Assembly (NCBI RefSeq): GCF_023150065.1
Contig: NZ_JAKLLN010000007.1
Coordinates: 1-64,000 of the forward strand
Length of the DNA: 64,000 bases
Source of the DNA: Zoogloea sp.
GTDB taxonomy: Bacteria > Pseudomonadota > Gammaproteobacteria > Burkholderiales > Rhodocyclaceae
Direction: 5' to 3'
This document shows, piece by piece, positions 31,003 to 41,832 of this stretch. Numbering within the stretch: the first letter of the stretch is position 1; each line of letters opens with the position of its first letter. The notes beneath the pieces are model-generated. The model worked only from the letters and a program-made list of their open reading frames with translations. It did no database searches and had not been told where the DNA came from. Position numbers and translations under genes: made by a program.

Positions 31003-31698
31003 ATGAAAAAACTCGCCCTGCTGGGCCTGCTCCAGGCCATCGCCCTGCCAGCCCTGGCCGCCCGCCCCTTCGTGACCGACGACGCCCGCATGACCACCGC
31101 CGGCAGCTGCCAGCTCGAAAGCTGGATGCGGGTCTATCCCGAAAGCCGTGAAGTGTGGGCGCTGCCGGCCTGCAACCCGTGGGGCGACCTGGAATTCACC
31201 TTCGGCGGCGGACGCGCCAAGAACAGCGGCGAGAACGCCACCCGGGACTACATGTTCCAGTTCAAGACGCTCTTCCGCCCCCTGGAGACCAATGGCTGGG
31301 GCTGGGGGCTCGCCGCCGGCAGCGTGCAGCATCCGGACATCAACCCCGGCCCCAACCTGCTCGGCAACACCTTTGTGTATGTGCCGATCTCCTTCTCCTT
31401 CGCCGACGACAAGGTGGTGATCCACCACAACCTGGGCTGGCTGAAGGACAAGGCCACCGGCGACCACCGCCTGACCTGGGGGGTGGGCGGCGAATTTCAC
31501 GTAAGCCAGCGCCTCACGGCCATCGCCGAAGCCTTCGGCGACAACCGCAACGGCCCCTTCTGGCAGGCTGGCGCCCGCTTCGCCATCGTGCCTGAGCGGG
31601 TCCAGGTGGATGCCACCTTCGGGCGCGAACTGCATGGCCCTACCGAAAACCGCTGGTTTTCCTTCGGTCTGCGCCTGACCCCCGACCGCTTCCTCTGA
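31003..31698 (+). CDS. Uncharacterised envelope protein, probable beta-barrel
   Basis: A 231-residue protein with a clear signal peptide (MKKLALLGLLQAIALPALA-A). The rest alternates polar and aromatic residues (for example GWGWGLAAGSVQHP, WFSFGLRLTP) and ends in Leu after Phe, consistent with an outer-membrane beta-barrel. No family with a known role is recognised. It follows the MATE gene by 24 bases and may be co-transcribed with it. Confidence 0.75.
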   Translation: MKKLALLGLLQAIALPALAARPFVTDDARMTTAGSCQLESWMRVYPESREVWALPACNPWGDLEFTFGGGRAKNSGENATRDYMFQFKTLFRPLETNGWGWGLAAGSVQHPDINPGPNLLGNTFVYVPISFSFADDKVVIHHNLGWLKDKATGDHRLTWGVGGEFHVSQRLTAIAEAFGDNRNGPFWQAGARFAIVPERVQVDATFGRELHGPTENRWFSFGLRLTPDRFL

Positions 31699-31704
31699 GC
31701 GCCC

Positions 31705-33486
31705 TCAGCCTCCCAGCCAGGCCTCTCTGAGTGCCTGGTGGGCCGGGCTGCCCTCCTCCATCACGTTCAGCCTGGCGGTATCCCGAGGCGCCTCCTGCAG
31801 GCTGGCCTCGAAGCGCATCAGCTCGTCCCGGCGGAAGGCGTGGATCTCCACCTCCTCGCCCGGCAGGCGGCGCGCCAGCAGCTTGTCGAGATTGCCGGCA
31901 GTCACCTTCAGGCCATCCAGGGCCACCAGCACGTCCCCCGCCGACAGACCCGCCACCTGGGCCGGGCCGCCGTCGAAGACATTGGCAAGGCGCACGGCAT
32001 CGCCATCGGCCGCAGTGCGCACGCCCAGGCCCGGCGCCGTTGTTGCCGCCTCCCAGACGAGGCCCACATCCACCCGCTTCAGCCAGGCTTCCAGGGGCAG
32101 TTCGTCGGTACCCTCCACCAGGGCCTGCAGCCAGGCACCGGTCTCCACGCCGCCCAGCTCCGCCGCCAGCGCAAAAAGTCCATCTTCCGCCACTCCCACC
32201 CCGGTCTGGCCATGGCGCTGCCACAGGGCCCGCATCAGGTCGTCGAGACTGCGGGCGCCCCTGCTCTCCACACGCAGGCGCAGATCAAGGAGCAAGGCCA
32301 CCAGCGAACCCTTGGTGTAATAGCTGACGATGGCGTTGGGGCTGTTCTCGTCCTGGCGGTAATACTTGGTCCACGCCTCGAAGGACGATTCGGCCACGCT
32401 CTGTTTGTGGCGGCCGCTGCCCTTGTGCACCTGGGTGATGGTCTTGCCCAGCAGTCCCAGGTAATCGGCCACGCTGATGCGCCCGCTGCGTACCAGCATC
32501 AGATCGTCGTAATACGAGGTGAAGCCCTCAAAGGCCCACAGCAGGCGGGTGTAGTTCTCCCGGGACAGATCGTAGGGCACAAAGGCCGCCGGCTTGATGC
32601 GCTTGACGTTCCAGGTATGGAAGTACTCGTGGCTGCACAGGCCCAGGAACTGGCGATAGCCCTCACCCACCGTCTCCATGCCCACATGGGGCAGATCGGC
32701 ACGGCCGCACAGCAGGGCGGTGGAGGCCCGGTGCTCCAGCCCGCCGTAGCCGTCCCCCACGGCCATGACCAGGAAGACATAGCGATCCATCGGTGCGGGC
32801 TCGCCAAACAGGCGGATCTGCGCTTCGCAGACGGGCTTCAGATCCTCCACCAGGCGCCCCAGGTCGCAGTCGTGGCGGCCGGTGATGGCCACCGCATGGG
32901 GCACCCCGCAGGCGTCAAACTCGGCCAGGCTGAAACGCCCCATCTCCACCGGATGATCGATCAGGGCATCGTAGTCCGGGGCCCGGTACAGGCCGAAGCC
33001 GTAACGCTCGGCGGCCCCCTTCTCACCCTCGGCCTCGGGCAGGCTGGTGGCCACCCGCCATCCCGCCTCCTCCAGACCCGCCGGGGGGCGGATATCCACC
33101 AACTGCGCCCGCCCCTCATGGCCCTGGGCGCACAGAAAGACGCTGGTGCCATTGAAAAAGCCATGGGTCTGGTCGAGGTGGGCCGTGCGCACCGACAGAT
33201 CCCAGGCATACACGGTGTAGCGCAGGGTCACGGGGCCCTCGATGCCCGCCGGCAGTTGCCAGGTGTGCTTGTCGGGTCGCGTGACATCCAGCACTTGTTT
33301 GCCGGCCCTGGCCGACAGGCTGACGATGTTCCGGGCGAACTCGCGGATCATGTAACTGCCCGGGATCCACGCCGGCAGCGTGAACACCTGCCCCGCCGGA
33401 TCCGGGTCGTCAAGCTGCAGGCTGACCTCGAAAAGATGCGCCGCCGGATTGACGGCCTGGATGGTGTAGCGGACGGGAGTGGTCAT
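31705..33486 (-). CDS. M61-family glycyl aminopeptidase with PDZ domain
   Basis: A 593-residue metallopeptidase of the M61 family. The zinc motif is HEYFH in CSHEYFHTWNVKRIKP, followed by the downstream glutamate region WAFEGFTSYYDDL. A C-terminal PDZ domain (around FDGGPAQVAGLSAGDVLVALDG) is usual for the family. No signal peptide is seen, so it is probably cytoplasmic. The ATG at 33486 was preferred over a TTG at 33495. It converges with the beta-barrel gene. Confidence 0.93.
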   Translation of the reverse strand: MTTPVRYTIQAVNPAAHLFEVSLQLDDPDPAGQVFTLPAWIPGSYMIREFARNIVSLSARAGKQVLDVTRPDKHTWQLPAGIEGPVTLRYTVYAWDLSVRTAHLDQTHGFFNGTSVFLCAQGHEGRAQLVDIRPPAGLEEAGWRVATSLPEAEGEKGAAERYGFGLYRAPDYDALIDHPVEMGRFSLAEFDACGVPHAVAITGRHDCDLGRLVEDLKPVCEAQIRLFGEPAPMDRYVFLVMAVGDGYGGLEHRASTALLCGRADLPHVGMETVGEGYRQFLGLCSHEYFHTWNVKRIKPAAFVPYDLSRENYTRLLWAFEGFTSYYDDLMLVRSGRISVADYLGLLGKTITQVHKGSGRHKQSVAESSFEAWTKYYRQDENSPNAIVSYYTKGSLVALLLDLRLRVESRGARSLDDLMRALWQRHGQTGVGVAEDGLFALAAELGGVETGAWLQALVEGTDELPLEAWLKRVDVGLVWEAATTAPGLGVRTAADGDAVRLANVFDGGPAQVAGLSAGDVLVALDGLKVTAGNLDKLLARRLPGEEVEIHAFRRDELMRFEASLQEAPRDTARLNVMEEGSPAHQALREAWLGG

Positions 33487-33965
33487 GGGAGGCAAGCAGG
33501 GAAAGCAGGAGTGGCCCGGATTCTAACAAAGGCCGCACAACCCGGCCCCGGAAGCCTTCAGCACCCCACTGCCTACTTTTTAGGCAGCAGGACAAAAGCC
33601 TTACGGGTGAAGGCCTTGCCGCCCAACCCCACAGTTTGTCCACACCCTTGCCCACGTCCCATGGGGACAATTCGACCCCGCACCAAACTGGACAAGCCCT
33701 GCCCCATTTTGTGGCAGAGCGTCTTTATCCTTTTATATCAACGCTCTGCTGCACCGCCGCACAGGTTGTCCACAGCTTATCCCCGGATTTTTGTGAATAG
33801 ATAAAAACTATTCAAGCCACCAAACCAACAGGATTGCCCTATTTTTAGGCAGCACCAAAAACTCCTTATGTGTCCGACACATGACAGCGCCCCCCACACC
33901 TTGTCCACAGGCTTGCCCACGCTCTGTGTGAATTCCCGGGGACTTTCCCACAGGGGCTTGGAGGC
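33487..33965. other. Non-coding region rich in DnaA-box-like words and paired palindromes
   Basis: A 479-base gene-free region. Three identical TTGTCCACA words (33636-33644, 33766-33774, 33901-33909) differ by one base from the DnaA box TTATCCACA. Near matches are TTATCCCCG (33777), TTGCCCACG (33648, 33913), TTTCCCACA (33944), and on the minus strand TTGTCCCCA (33662-33670) and TTGTCCAGT (33687-33695). An AT-rich stretch runs 33785-33846. TGCCTACTTTTTAGGCA (33571-33587) and TGCCCTATTTTTAGGCA (33835-33855 region) are near-identical palindromic words at the two sides. ATGTGTC-C-GACACAT is a perfect palindrome at 33868-33882. No dnaA or dnaN is nearby. Confidence 0.6.
33868..33882. promoter_or_regulatory. 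Perfect 15-base palindrome ATGTGTCCGACACAT
   Basis: Seven-base arms around one central C. It is a plausible dimeric protein-binding site, but the target gene is unclear because both flanking genes end or start on the minus strand away from it. Confidence 0.35.
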
Positions 33966-34892
33966 TCAGGGCACGTAGGGCAGATCGATCAGGTCGCTGC
34001 GCATGACGCCGGCCGTCAGCTTGCGGCACAGGGCGATGAACTCGCGCATGCCGGCGGTCACGTACTTGCGCTTGTGGGTCACAAACTGGAACTGCCGGCG
34101 CAGATCGAGCTGCGGCGTCTCGACCGGCACCAGGCTGCCCCGGCGGAAAGCATCGCGCAGGGCCAGCCGCGAGATGCAGCCAATGCCCAGCCCGCTCTCC
34201 ACGGTGCGCTTGATGGCCTCGGTGTGCTCCAGCTCCAGGCGCACCTTCACCTCTCCGGAGAAATGCCGCAGGGCCTGGTCGAAGGTCTCGCGGGTACCCG
34301 AGCCGATCTCCCGCAGGATCCAGTCCTGCCCGGCCAGTTCATCCATCTCCACCGGGCGGCCATGGGCCATGGCATGGCCTGGCGCACAGAACACCACCAG
34401 CTCATCCTCCACCCAGGGCTCGACGAGGAGATCCGGGTGGCGGCAGCTTCCCTCGATCAAGCCCAGGTCGAGTTCGTAACGGGTCAGCTGCTGGACGATG
34501 GTCGCCGAGTTATGCACCGTCAGCCTCACCCGGGCGCTTGGGTGCTGGCGCAGAAAATCGGCGGCAATCATCGTCGCCAGGTAGTTGCCGACGGTCAGGG
34601 TGGCACCGACCTGCAGGGGGCCGAAGTCGGTCTGCCGGGCCAGCAGGGCCTCGATCTCCCGGGCGTGCTCGATGAGCTGCACGGCGTGGGGCTGCACCAC
34701 CTGCCCCAGCTCGTTCAGGCGCAGGGCCTTGCCGATGCGGTCGAAGAGCTGGGTGTCGAACTGGCGCTCCAGCTCCCCCAGGGCAGTGCTTGTCGCCGAC
34801 TGGGACAAGGACAATTCCTCGGCGGCCCGGGACACGCTTTCGTGGCGGGCCACGGCAAGAAAGATCTCAAGCTGGCGCAGGGTGCATTTCAT
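33966..34892 (-). CDS. LysR-family regulator, probable FinR-like activator of fpr
   Basis: A 308-residue LysR-type regulator: winged helix at about 1-60 (LRQLEIFLAVARHESVSRAAEELSLSQSATSTAL) and a type 2 periplasmic-fold effector domain from about 88. It is divergent from ferredoxin-NADP reductase. In pseudomonads the equivalent divergent LysR gene, finR, activates fpr under oxidative stress, so the same role is inferred here. The AT-rich intergenic stretch 34893-34989 should hold its operator. Confidence 0.88.
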   Translation of the reverse strand: MKCTLRQLEIFLAVARHESVSRAAEELSLSQSATSTALGELERQFDTQLFDRIGKALRLNELGQVVQPHAVQLIEHAREIEALLARQTDFGPLQVGATLTVGNYLATMIAADFLRQHPSARVRLTVHNSATIVQQLTRYELDLGLIEGSCRHPDLLVEPWVEDELVVFCAPGHAMAHGRPVEMDELAGQDWILREIGSGTRETFDQALRHFSGEVKVRLELEHTEAIKRTVESGLGIGCISRLALRDAFRRGSLVPVETPQLDLRRQFQFVTHKRKYVTAGMREFIALCRKLTAGVMRSDLIDLPYVP

Positions 34893-34989
34893 ATCTGAAA
34901 AACAGAATATATATATCGATACAATCCATTTTACAGATTCATGACGCTAACTAAAATGGGCACATCAACGCCAACCCGCAGGCCATGTC

Positions 34990-35766
34990 ATGAGCAAACT
35001 GAGTACCCAGACCGTTCTGTCCGTCCATCACTGGAACGACTCCCTCTTTAGCTTCAAGGTCACACGTGACGCCGGTCTGCGTTTCGAGAACGGTCAGTTC
35101 GTGATGATCGGCCTGGAGGTGGAAGGCCGCCCCCTGACCCGCGCATACAGCATCGCCAGCCCCAACTACGAAGAGCACCTGGAGTTCTTCAGCATCAAGG
35201 TGCCCAACGGCCCCCTGACCTCCCGCCTGCAGCACCTGCAGCCCGGCGACCCCATCGTGATCAGCAAGAAGCCCACCGGCACCCTGGTGCTTCACGACCT
35301 GCTGCCCGGCCGCAACCTCTACCTGTTCTCCACCGGCACCGGCCTGGCGCCCTTCATGAGCGTGATCCAGGACCCTGAAACTTACGAGCGATTCGACAAG
35401 GTGGTGCTGCTCCACGGCGTGCGCTACGTGTCCGAGCTGGCCTACAGCGAGTTCATCGAGGACTACCTGCCCCAGAACGAGTTCTTCGGCGAGGAAGTCC
35501 GCGACAAGCTGGTGTACTACCCCACCGTGACCCGCGAGGAGTTCCGCAACCAGGGCCGCGTCACCGACCTGATCACCACCGGCAAGTTCTTCGAGGACAC
35601 CGGCCTGCCGCCCCTCGATCCGGCGCTGGACCGGGCCATGATCTGCGGCAGCCCGGCCATGCTTGACGACTGCTGCAAGATGCTCGACGCCCGCGGCTTC
35701 CAGATCTCCCCGCACATCGGCGCCCCCGGCGACTACGTGATCGAGCGGGCCTTCGTCGAGAAATAA
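34990..35766 (+). CDS. fpr: Ferredoxin-NADP(+) reductase
   Basis: A 258-residue FAD enzyme of the bacterial FPR type. It has RAYSIASPNYEEHLEFF for FAD binding, STGTGLAPFMSV for the pyrophosphate of NADP, CGSPAMLDDC near the C-terminus, and an end at AFVEK typical of the subclass. It exchanges electrons between NADPH and ferredoxin or flavodoxin in the cytoplasm. It is divergent from the LysR gene. Length and motifs are standard. Confidence 0.95.
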   Translation: MSKLSTQTVLSVHHWNDSLFSFKVTRDAGLRFENGQFVMIGLEVEGRPLTRAYSIASPNYEEHLEFFSIKVPNGPLTSRLQHLQPGDPIVISKKPTGTLVLHDLLPGRNLYLFSTGTGLAPFMSVIQDPETYERFDKVVLLHGVRYVSELAYSEFIEDYLPQNEFFGEEVRDKLVYYPTVTREEFRNQGRVTDLITTGKFFEDTGLPPLDPALDRAMICGSPAMLDDCCKMLDARGFQISPHIGAPGDYVIERAFVEK

Positions 35767-35769
35767 GCC

Positions 35770-36828
35770 TCAGCGCCCGTTGTTGCTACGGGGCTCGGCC
35801 AGACGGGTGATCATCTTGCGGACGGCCGCCATCTGCGGCCCGTTGCGGGTGGCGTAATCCAGCGACGCATAGCCCCACCAGTCCCAGCAGCCCTTCGGGT
35901 TGTACACCCAGCGCAGCGATCCGGCAGCCGGGCCGCTGCGCGCCACCGTCTGGGGATACAGCACCACCAGCCGGTTACTCTCCGCCCAGGCGTTGTAGCC
36001 GGCGCCCTCCACAAAGCGGCGCCCCACCTGGTCTTCACTCTGACGGCAGCCGTGGAAGGCCACGTGCACCTGGCAGCCTCCCGACCGGCAGGCCGCCGGG
36101 ATGTAGGCAAAGCCCTGCTCCGCCATGCTGATGTCCGAGGGCGGGCCCTTGATGAAGGGGCGCTGGTCAAAGGCCACCAATGACTCGGGACGCCCCGTGG
36201 ACTTGGGCCTCAGGGGGCCGAGTAGATGGCCGAGCAACTCCCCCGGGGCATCGAAGTCACCACAGCGGTTGATGAAGGGCGGCTCCGACGTGGCGCAGGC
36301 GTTGGGCCGCGTATCGGACACCGAGATCATCGCGTGGCCCGCATCCGGCAGGGGCACCAGGCGGATCGCCCCGGCCGGCATCCACTGCTTGTAGAAGGCC
36401 ACCAGCGCGTCCACCACCGGGCGCTCCACGGTATGGTCGGCACTGCCGGTCAGCACCCACACCTTGTCGTCCGCCAGCCCGGCGGGCGGGTCGATCAGGT
36501 CGAGCCGGGCGCGGGACTCCATGCGCGGCTTGATCGACTCGGGCGTCGGCGGCAGGGCCCAGCTCTTGGGCGCCATGCAGTTGTTGAGGGCGCGCCAGGT
36601 GCTGCCCTCGGCGCAGTCGTAGGGCCCTGCAGCAAGCACCCCGGCACCCTTGACCAGACTGGAAAAGGCCACCTGGAACTGCACCGCCATGTAGCCCCCC
36701 GATGAAATCCCCGACACGGTGACCGCATCACTCCGGGCGCCCATGGCCGGCAAGGTTGGCGCGGCTTGGGCCGGGAGCACCCATCCGGCCAGGAAAAGCA
36801 CTGCCCAGGAACCGTATTTCATATCCAT
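35770..36828 (-). CDS. Secreted PHB-depolymerase-like esterase
   Basis: An alpha/beta hydrolase of about 352 residues related to extracellular poly(3-hydroxybutyrate) depolymerases. It has a signal peptide (MKYGSWAVLFLAGWVLPAQA) and the lipase box G-x-S-x-G in SGISSGGYMAVQ. A second conserved block is VAFHGCRQSEDQVG, with cysteines around it, and YPQTVARSG follows. A GGAG stands well before the second ATG (36822), so translation may begin there and not at 36828. It overlaps the end of the MAPEG gene by a few bases. The substrate (polyester or short ester) is not certain. Confidence 0.85.
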   Translation of the reverse strand: MDMKYGSWAVLFLAGWVLPAQAAPTLPAMGARSDAVTVSGISSGGYMAVQFQVAFSSLVKGAGVLAAGPYDCAEGSTWRALNNCMAPKSWALPPTPESIKPRMESRARLDLIDPPAGLADDKVWVLTGSADHTVERPVVDALVAFYKQWMPAGAIRLVPLPDAGHAMISVSDTRPNACATSEPPFINRCGDFDAPGELLGHLLGPLRPKSTGRPESLVAFDQRPFIKGPPSDISMAEQGFAYIPAACRSGGCQVHVAFHGCRQSEDQVGRRFVEGAGYNAWAESNRLVVLYPQTVARSGPAAGSLRWVYNPKGCWDWWGYASLDYATRNGPQMAAVRKMITRLAEPRSNNGR

Positions 36829-37259
36829 GCTCCAATCAGCTGCCAGATCACCCCACCACCCGCCATCAGCCCCAGGGCACCAAAGGCCAATGCCCCCACA
36901 GTGAAACCACGGGCACGCTTGGCCGGATCGGCGGCGTAGGCCACGGCATAGGCGATACGGCCCAGCCACCACACCACGCCCAGGCCTGCCGCTGCAGCAT
37001 CACTTACGTAAGCAGCGGCGATCCACAGGCAGGGCAGCGTCATCACGGCCCATTCGAGGGTGTTCATCTGCACCCGGTACAAGCGCTCGAACACCGGATG
37101 GCCGGTCACGGCGGGGGCCTGGACCCCATACTTGTGGCGCCCCTTGCCCACGGCAAAGGTGGTGCCGAACATCAGCAGCACGATCAGCAGGGTCGCCCCC
37201 GCGGTCAGAGGTGTCGAAGACAGCATGTCAGCAGACGTCGTCATGTTTTGAAGCGCCAT
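36819..37259 (-). CDS. MAPEG-family membrane protein
   Basis: A 146-residue protein with four hydrophobic segments and the MAPEG-family core RHKYGVQAPAVTGHPVFERLYRVQMNTLEW, where the polar residues in ERxxRxQxNxxE bind glutathione in eukaryotic members. The bacterial function is mostly unknown; it may be a glutathione-dependent detoxification enzyme. An internal ATG at 37244 is an alternative start. It overlaps the downstream esterase gene, suggesting a two-gene operon. Confidence 0.88.
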   Translation of the reverse strand: MALQNMTTSADMLSSTPLTAGATLLIVLLMFGTTFAVGKGRHKYGVQAPAVTGHPVFERLYRVQMNTLEWAVMTLPCLWIAAAYVSDAAAAGLGVVWWLGRIAYAVAYAADPAKRARGFTVGALAFGALGLMAGGGVIWQLIGAWI

Positions 37260-37321
37260 AGCTTACCGGCCAATTGTGCATTGCACATAAAATCCATCCA
37301 CTCCCCAGCCATCGCCAGCCC

Positions 37322-39058
37322 ATGCCCACCCATCCTGCCCGCGCCCTCCTCCATCTCCTGGCCCCCTACCGACAGCGGGTGATCATCGCCGCCATCGCCC
37401 TGGTGCTGGCCGCCGGTGCCATGCTGGCCGTGGGCCAGGGCCTGCGCACGGTGATCGACAGGGGCTTCTCGGCGGGCGACCCGGCCTGGCTGGATCGCAG
37501 CCTGGCGGCCATGTTCGGGGTCATCGTGCTGCTCGCCGTGGCCACCTATCTGCGCTTCTACAACGTGTCCTGGCTGGGGGAGCGGGTCACCGCCGACATC
37601 CGGCGACGGGTCTTCGACCATCTGCTGAGCTTGCCCCCGGCCTGGTTCGAAGCCGGCCGCACTGGTGAGGTGATCTCCCGCCTCACCTCCGACACCACCC
37701 AGATCGAGAACGTGGTGGGCTCCAGCCTCTCCATCGCCCTGCGCAACGCCCTGCTGCTGATGGGCGGGCTGGTGATGCTGTTCACCACCAGCGTCAAGCT
37801 CACCCTGCTGACCCTGGCCGGGGTGCCCCTGGTGGTCACGCCCATCGTGGTGTTCGGGCGCAAGGTGCGCAAGCTGGCCCGGGAGAGCCAGGACCGGGTG
37901 GCCGAGCTGGGTAACCGCATCGACGAGACCATTCACGAGATCCGCATCGTCCAGGCCTATGGCCACGAAGACGCCGACCGCCAGGACTTCGGCCAGCGGG
38001 TGGAGAACAGTTTTGCCACCGCCCGCCAGCGGGTTGCCAGCCGGGCCAAGCTGGTGGCAGCGGTGCTGCTGCTGGTGTTTGGCGCCATCGCCTTCATCCT
38101 GTGGGTGGGCGGGCATGACGTGCTGGCCGGGCGCCTGACGGCGGGCGAGCTTTCAGCCTTCGTCTTTTACGCCGCCATCGTGGCGGGCAGCATCGGCGCC
38201 CTATCGGAGGTGTGGGGCGAGCTGCAGCGGGCAGCCGGCGCCACCGAGCGCTTGATGGAGATCCTGGCCACCGCACCGGCCATCCAGGCACCGGCAGCCC
38301 CCCGCCCCTTCCCCACACCAGCGCGGGGCGCCATCGCCATCGACGGGGTGCGTTTCCACTATCCGTCGCGGCCCGACACGCCCGCCCTCGACGACTTCAG
38401 CTTGGCAGTACAGCCGGGCGAGACGGTCGCCCTGGTCGGGCCTTCCGGGTCGGGCAAGAGCACGGTGTTCCAGCTGCTGCTGCGCTTCTACGACCCGGAG
38501 GCCGGCCGGCTCTGCATCGACGGCGTGCCCCTGGCCGAGGCCGACCCCCTGGCCCTGCGCCGCCACATCGCCCTGGTATCCCAGGAGGCGGTGATCTTCG
38601 CCGCCAGCGTGGCCGACAACGTGCGCTACGCCCGCCCCGATGCGTCCATGGATGAGGTGCGGGCGGCCTGCCGCGCCGCCTTCGCCGACGAGTTCATCGA
38701 GCGCCTGCCCCAGGGCTACGACACCGATCTGGGCGAGCGCGGTGTACGCCTGTCCGGTGGCCAGCGCCAGCGCATCGCCATCGCCCGGGCGATCCTGGCC
38801 GACCGCCCATTGCTGCTCCTCGACGAAGCCACCTCAGCCCTCGACGCGGAGAGCGAACGCATGGTCCAGCAGGCCCTCGATGGCCTGATGCGCCAGCGCA
38901 CCACGGTGGTCATCGCCCACCGGCTGGCTACTGTGCAGAAGGCCGACCGGATCGTGGTGATGGACGGAGGGCGCATTGTCCAGCAAGGCAGTCATGCAGA
39001 TCTTATTGCTGCAGATGGCCTTTACGCACGCCTGGCTCGCCTGCAATTTGTGGCGTGA
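37322..39058 (+). CDS. ABC exporter (MsbA-type half-transporter)
   Basis: A 578-residue fused membrane-ATPase protein. Six helices occupy about residues 15-305, followed by a nucleotide-binding domain with Walker A GPSGSGKST, signature LSGGQRQR, Walker B LLLLDEATSALD and H-loop IAHRL. It works as a homodimer to export a lipid or hydrophobic compound; MsbA itself is possible but not proven. The ATG at 37322 matches family starts. An upstream in-frame ATG at 37274 overlaps the opposite promoter region. Confidence 0.92.
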   Translation: MPTHPARALLHLLAPYRQRVIIAAIALVLAAGAMLAVGQGLRTVIDRGFSAGDPAWLDRSLAAMFGVIVLLAVATYLRFYNVSWLGERVTADIRRRVFDHLLSLPPAWFEAGRTGEVISRLTSDTTQIENVVGSSLSIALRNALLLMGGLVMLFTTSVKLTLLTLAGVPLVVTPIVVFGRKVRKLARESQDRVAELGNRIDETIHEIRIVQAYGHEDADRQDFGQRVENSFATARQRVASRAKLVAAVLLLVFGAIAFILWVGGHDVLAGRLTAGELSAFVFYAAIVAGSIGALSEVWGELQRAAGATERLMEILATAPAIQAPAAPRPFPTPARGAIAIDGVRFHYPSRPDTPALDDFSLAVQPGETVALVGPSGSGKSTVFQLLLRFYDPEAGRLCIDGVPLAEADPLALRRHIALVSQEAVIFAASVADNVRYARPDASMDEVRAACRAAFADEFIERLPQGYDTDLGERGVRLSGGQRQRIAIARAILADRPLLLLDEATSALDAESERMVQQALDGLMRQRTTVVIAHRLATVQKADRIVVMDGGRIVQQGSHADLIAADGLYARLARLQFVA

Positions 39059-39189
39059 ATGCTTGATCTCCGGCCGACAGAGGCGCAATAAACTGCATGG
39101 CAGGGACATGATTGGTTACAAGGCAACTCGTGACTTAAGTCCCTGTAAATGCTCAAATCTGGCGCATCTTTCTGCCTCGCCAAGCCCCC

Positions 39190-39933
39190 GTGAAAACTCG
39201 CCAATCCGCCCACGGCGCCCGAGACTGGCGCCCTGAAGTAACGCCCTCCGCATCCTCCTACCCCCTCACCGACAGCCCTTTCAGTGCTTCGGACACGGCT
39301 TCCTATCTGGTGCAGTGTGCCGACCCCCACAGCCACGGCCATGCCGTGCGCCTGCTGATCGAGCGCCGCTACGCCTGGCGGGGTCTCCACGCCGGTGACG
39401 CCCATCACCATCAGACCCGCCCCGACTGCATCACGCTGGTCGCCTCCAGCGGCAAGGAGGTGTTCGGCACCGTCACCCTGCGCCTCGACGGCCCGGAAGG
39501 TCTCCTCGCCGACACCCTGTACGGGGACGAGCTGGCCTACTACCGCCAGGGCAATGCCCGCCTGTGCGAGCTCACCCGCCTGGCCGTGGACACCCATCAC
39601 AACACCAAGGAAGTGCTCGGCGCCCTCTTCCACCTGATCTACATCCATTCCCGCCTCATTCACGACAGTACGGCCGTCGTCATCGAAGTCCATCCCCGCC
39701 ACGCCGGCTTCTACAAGCGCATGCTGGGCTTCACAGAGATTGGCGGCGAAAAGACCTGCCCGCGGGTCAACGATGCGCCAGCCGTGCTGCTGCACCTGGA
39801 CATGCGCCATGTGGATGAGCAGATCGCCCTGCTCGGTGGCACGGGTGCCGGCCGGGGCCGTTCCCTGTATGCCTACTTCCTGTCCCGGGAAGAGCAGGAC
39901 GAGATTCTCGCCTCCCTGAATCAGGGCCACTGA
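39190..39933 (+). CDS. FeeM-like N-acyl amino acid synthase (GNAT fold)
   Basis: A 247-residue GNAT-fold acyltransferase of the FeeM/autoinducer-synthase-like group. Core segments are RLLIERRYAWRGL, CITLVASSGKEVFGTVTLRLD, CELTRLAVD and EVHPRHAGFYKRMLGF. Relatives join long-chain acyl groups from acyl carrier protein to amino acids such as tyrosine. The start is a GTG at 39190 with only a weak ribosome site, so it is tentative. The gene stands alone between the ABC exporter and ettA. The role (signal molecule, membrane lipid or exopolysaccharide-linked) is unknown. Confidence 0.78.
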   Translation: MKTRQSAHGARDWRPEVTPSASSYPLTDSPFSASDTASYLVQCADPHSHGHAVRLLIERRYAWRGLHAGDAHHHQTRPDCITLVASSGKEVFGTVTLRLDGPEGLLADTLYGDELAYYRQGNARLCELTRLAVDTHHNTKEVLGALFHLIYIHSRLIHDSTAVVIEVHPRHAGFYKRMLGFTEIGGEKTCPRVNDAPAVLLHLDMRHVDEQIALLGGTGAGRGRSLYAYFLSREEQDEILASLNQGH

Positions 39934-40051
39934 CGCCCGGCTCCCGCGCCCGCCCCAAAGCCGGGGCGGCAGCCGTTTTCAGATGCCGATCATGGGGGCA
40001 ATCGGGTAAAGTCACGCCTTCGATTTTTCGCCTTACTGGAACCCTTCCCCC

Positions 40052-41716
<1,665 letters not shown>

Positions 41717-41756
41717 TCAGCCGAACCCTTCGGCCTGCAGCAGCTCGCAGGCCAGC

Positions 41757-41786
41757 AAAAAGCCCCGGTTTTGGCCGGGGCTTTTT
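41757..41786. terminator. Bidirectional terminator between ettA and the porin gene
   Basis: AAAAAGCCCCGG and CCGGGGCTTTTT form a perfect 12-bp stem with A- and T-runs on both sides, so it can stop ettA transcripts and the convergent cytochrome operon. Confidence 0.92.
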
Positions 41787-41832
41787 GCATGGCGGGCAGC
41801 GAAAGCCGCCCGGGGGCTAATTGCGACTCTGC

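Noticed and set aside
33487-33965. Calling this the chromosomal replication origin
   Set aside because: The flanking genes are not the usual rpmH-dnaA-dnaN-gyrB set, and the boxes are one base off consensus; kept as a DnaA-box-like cluster only.
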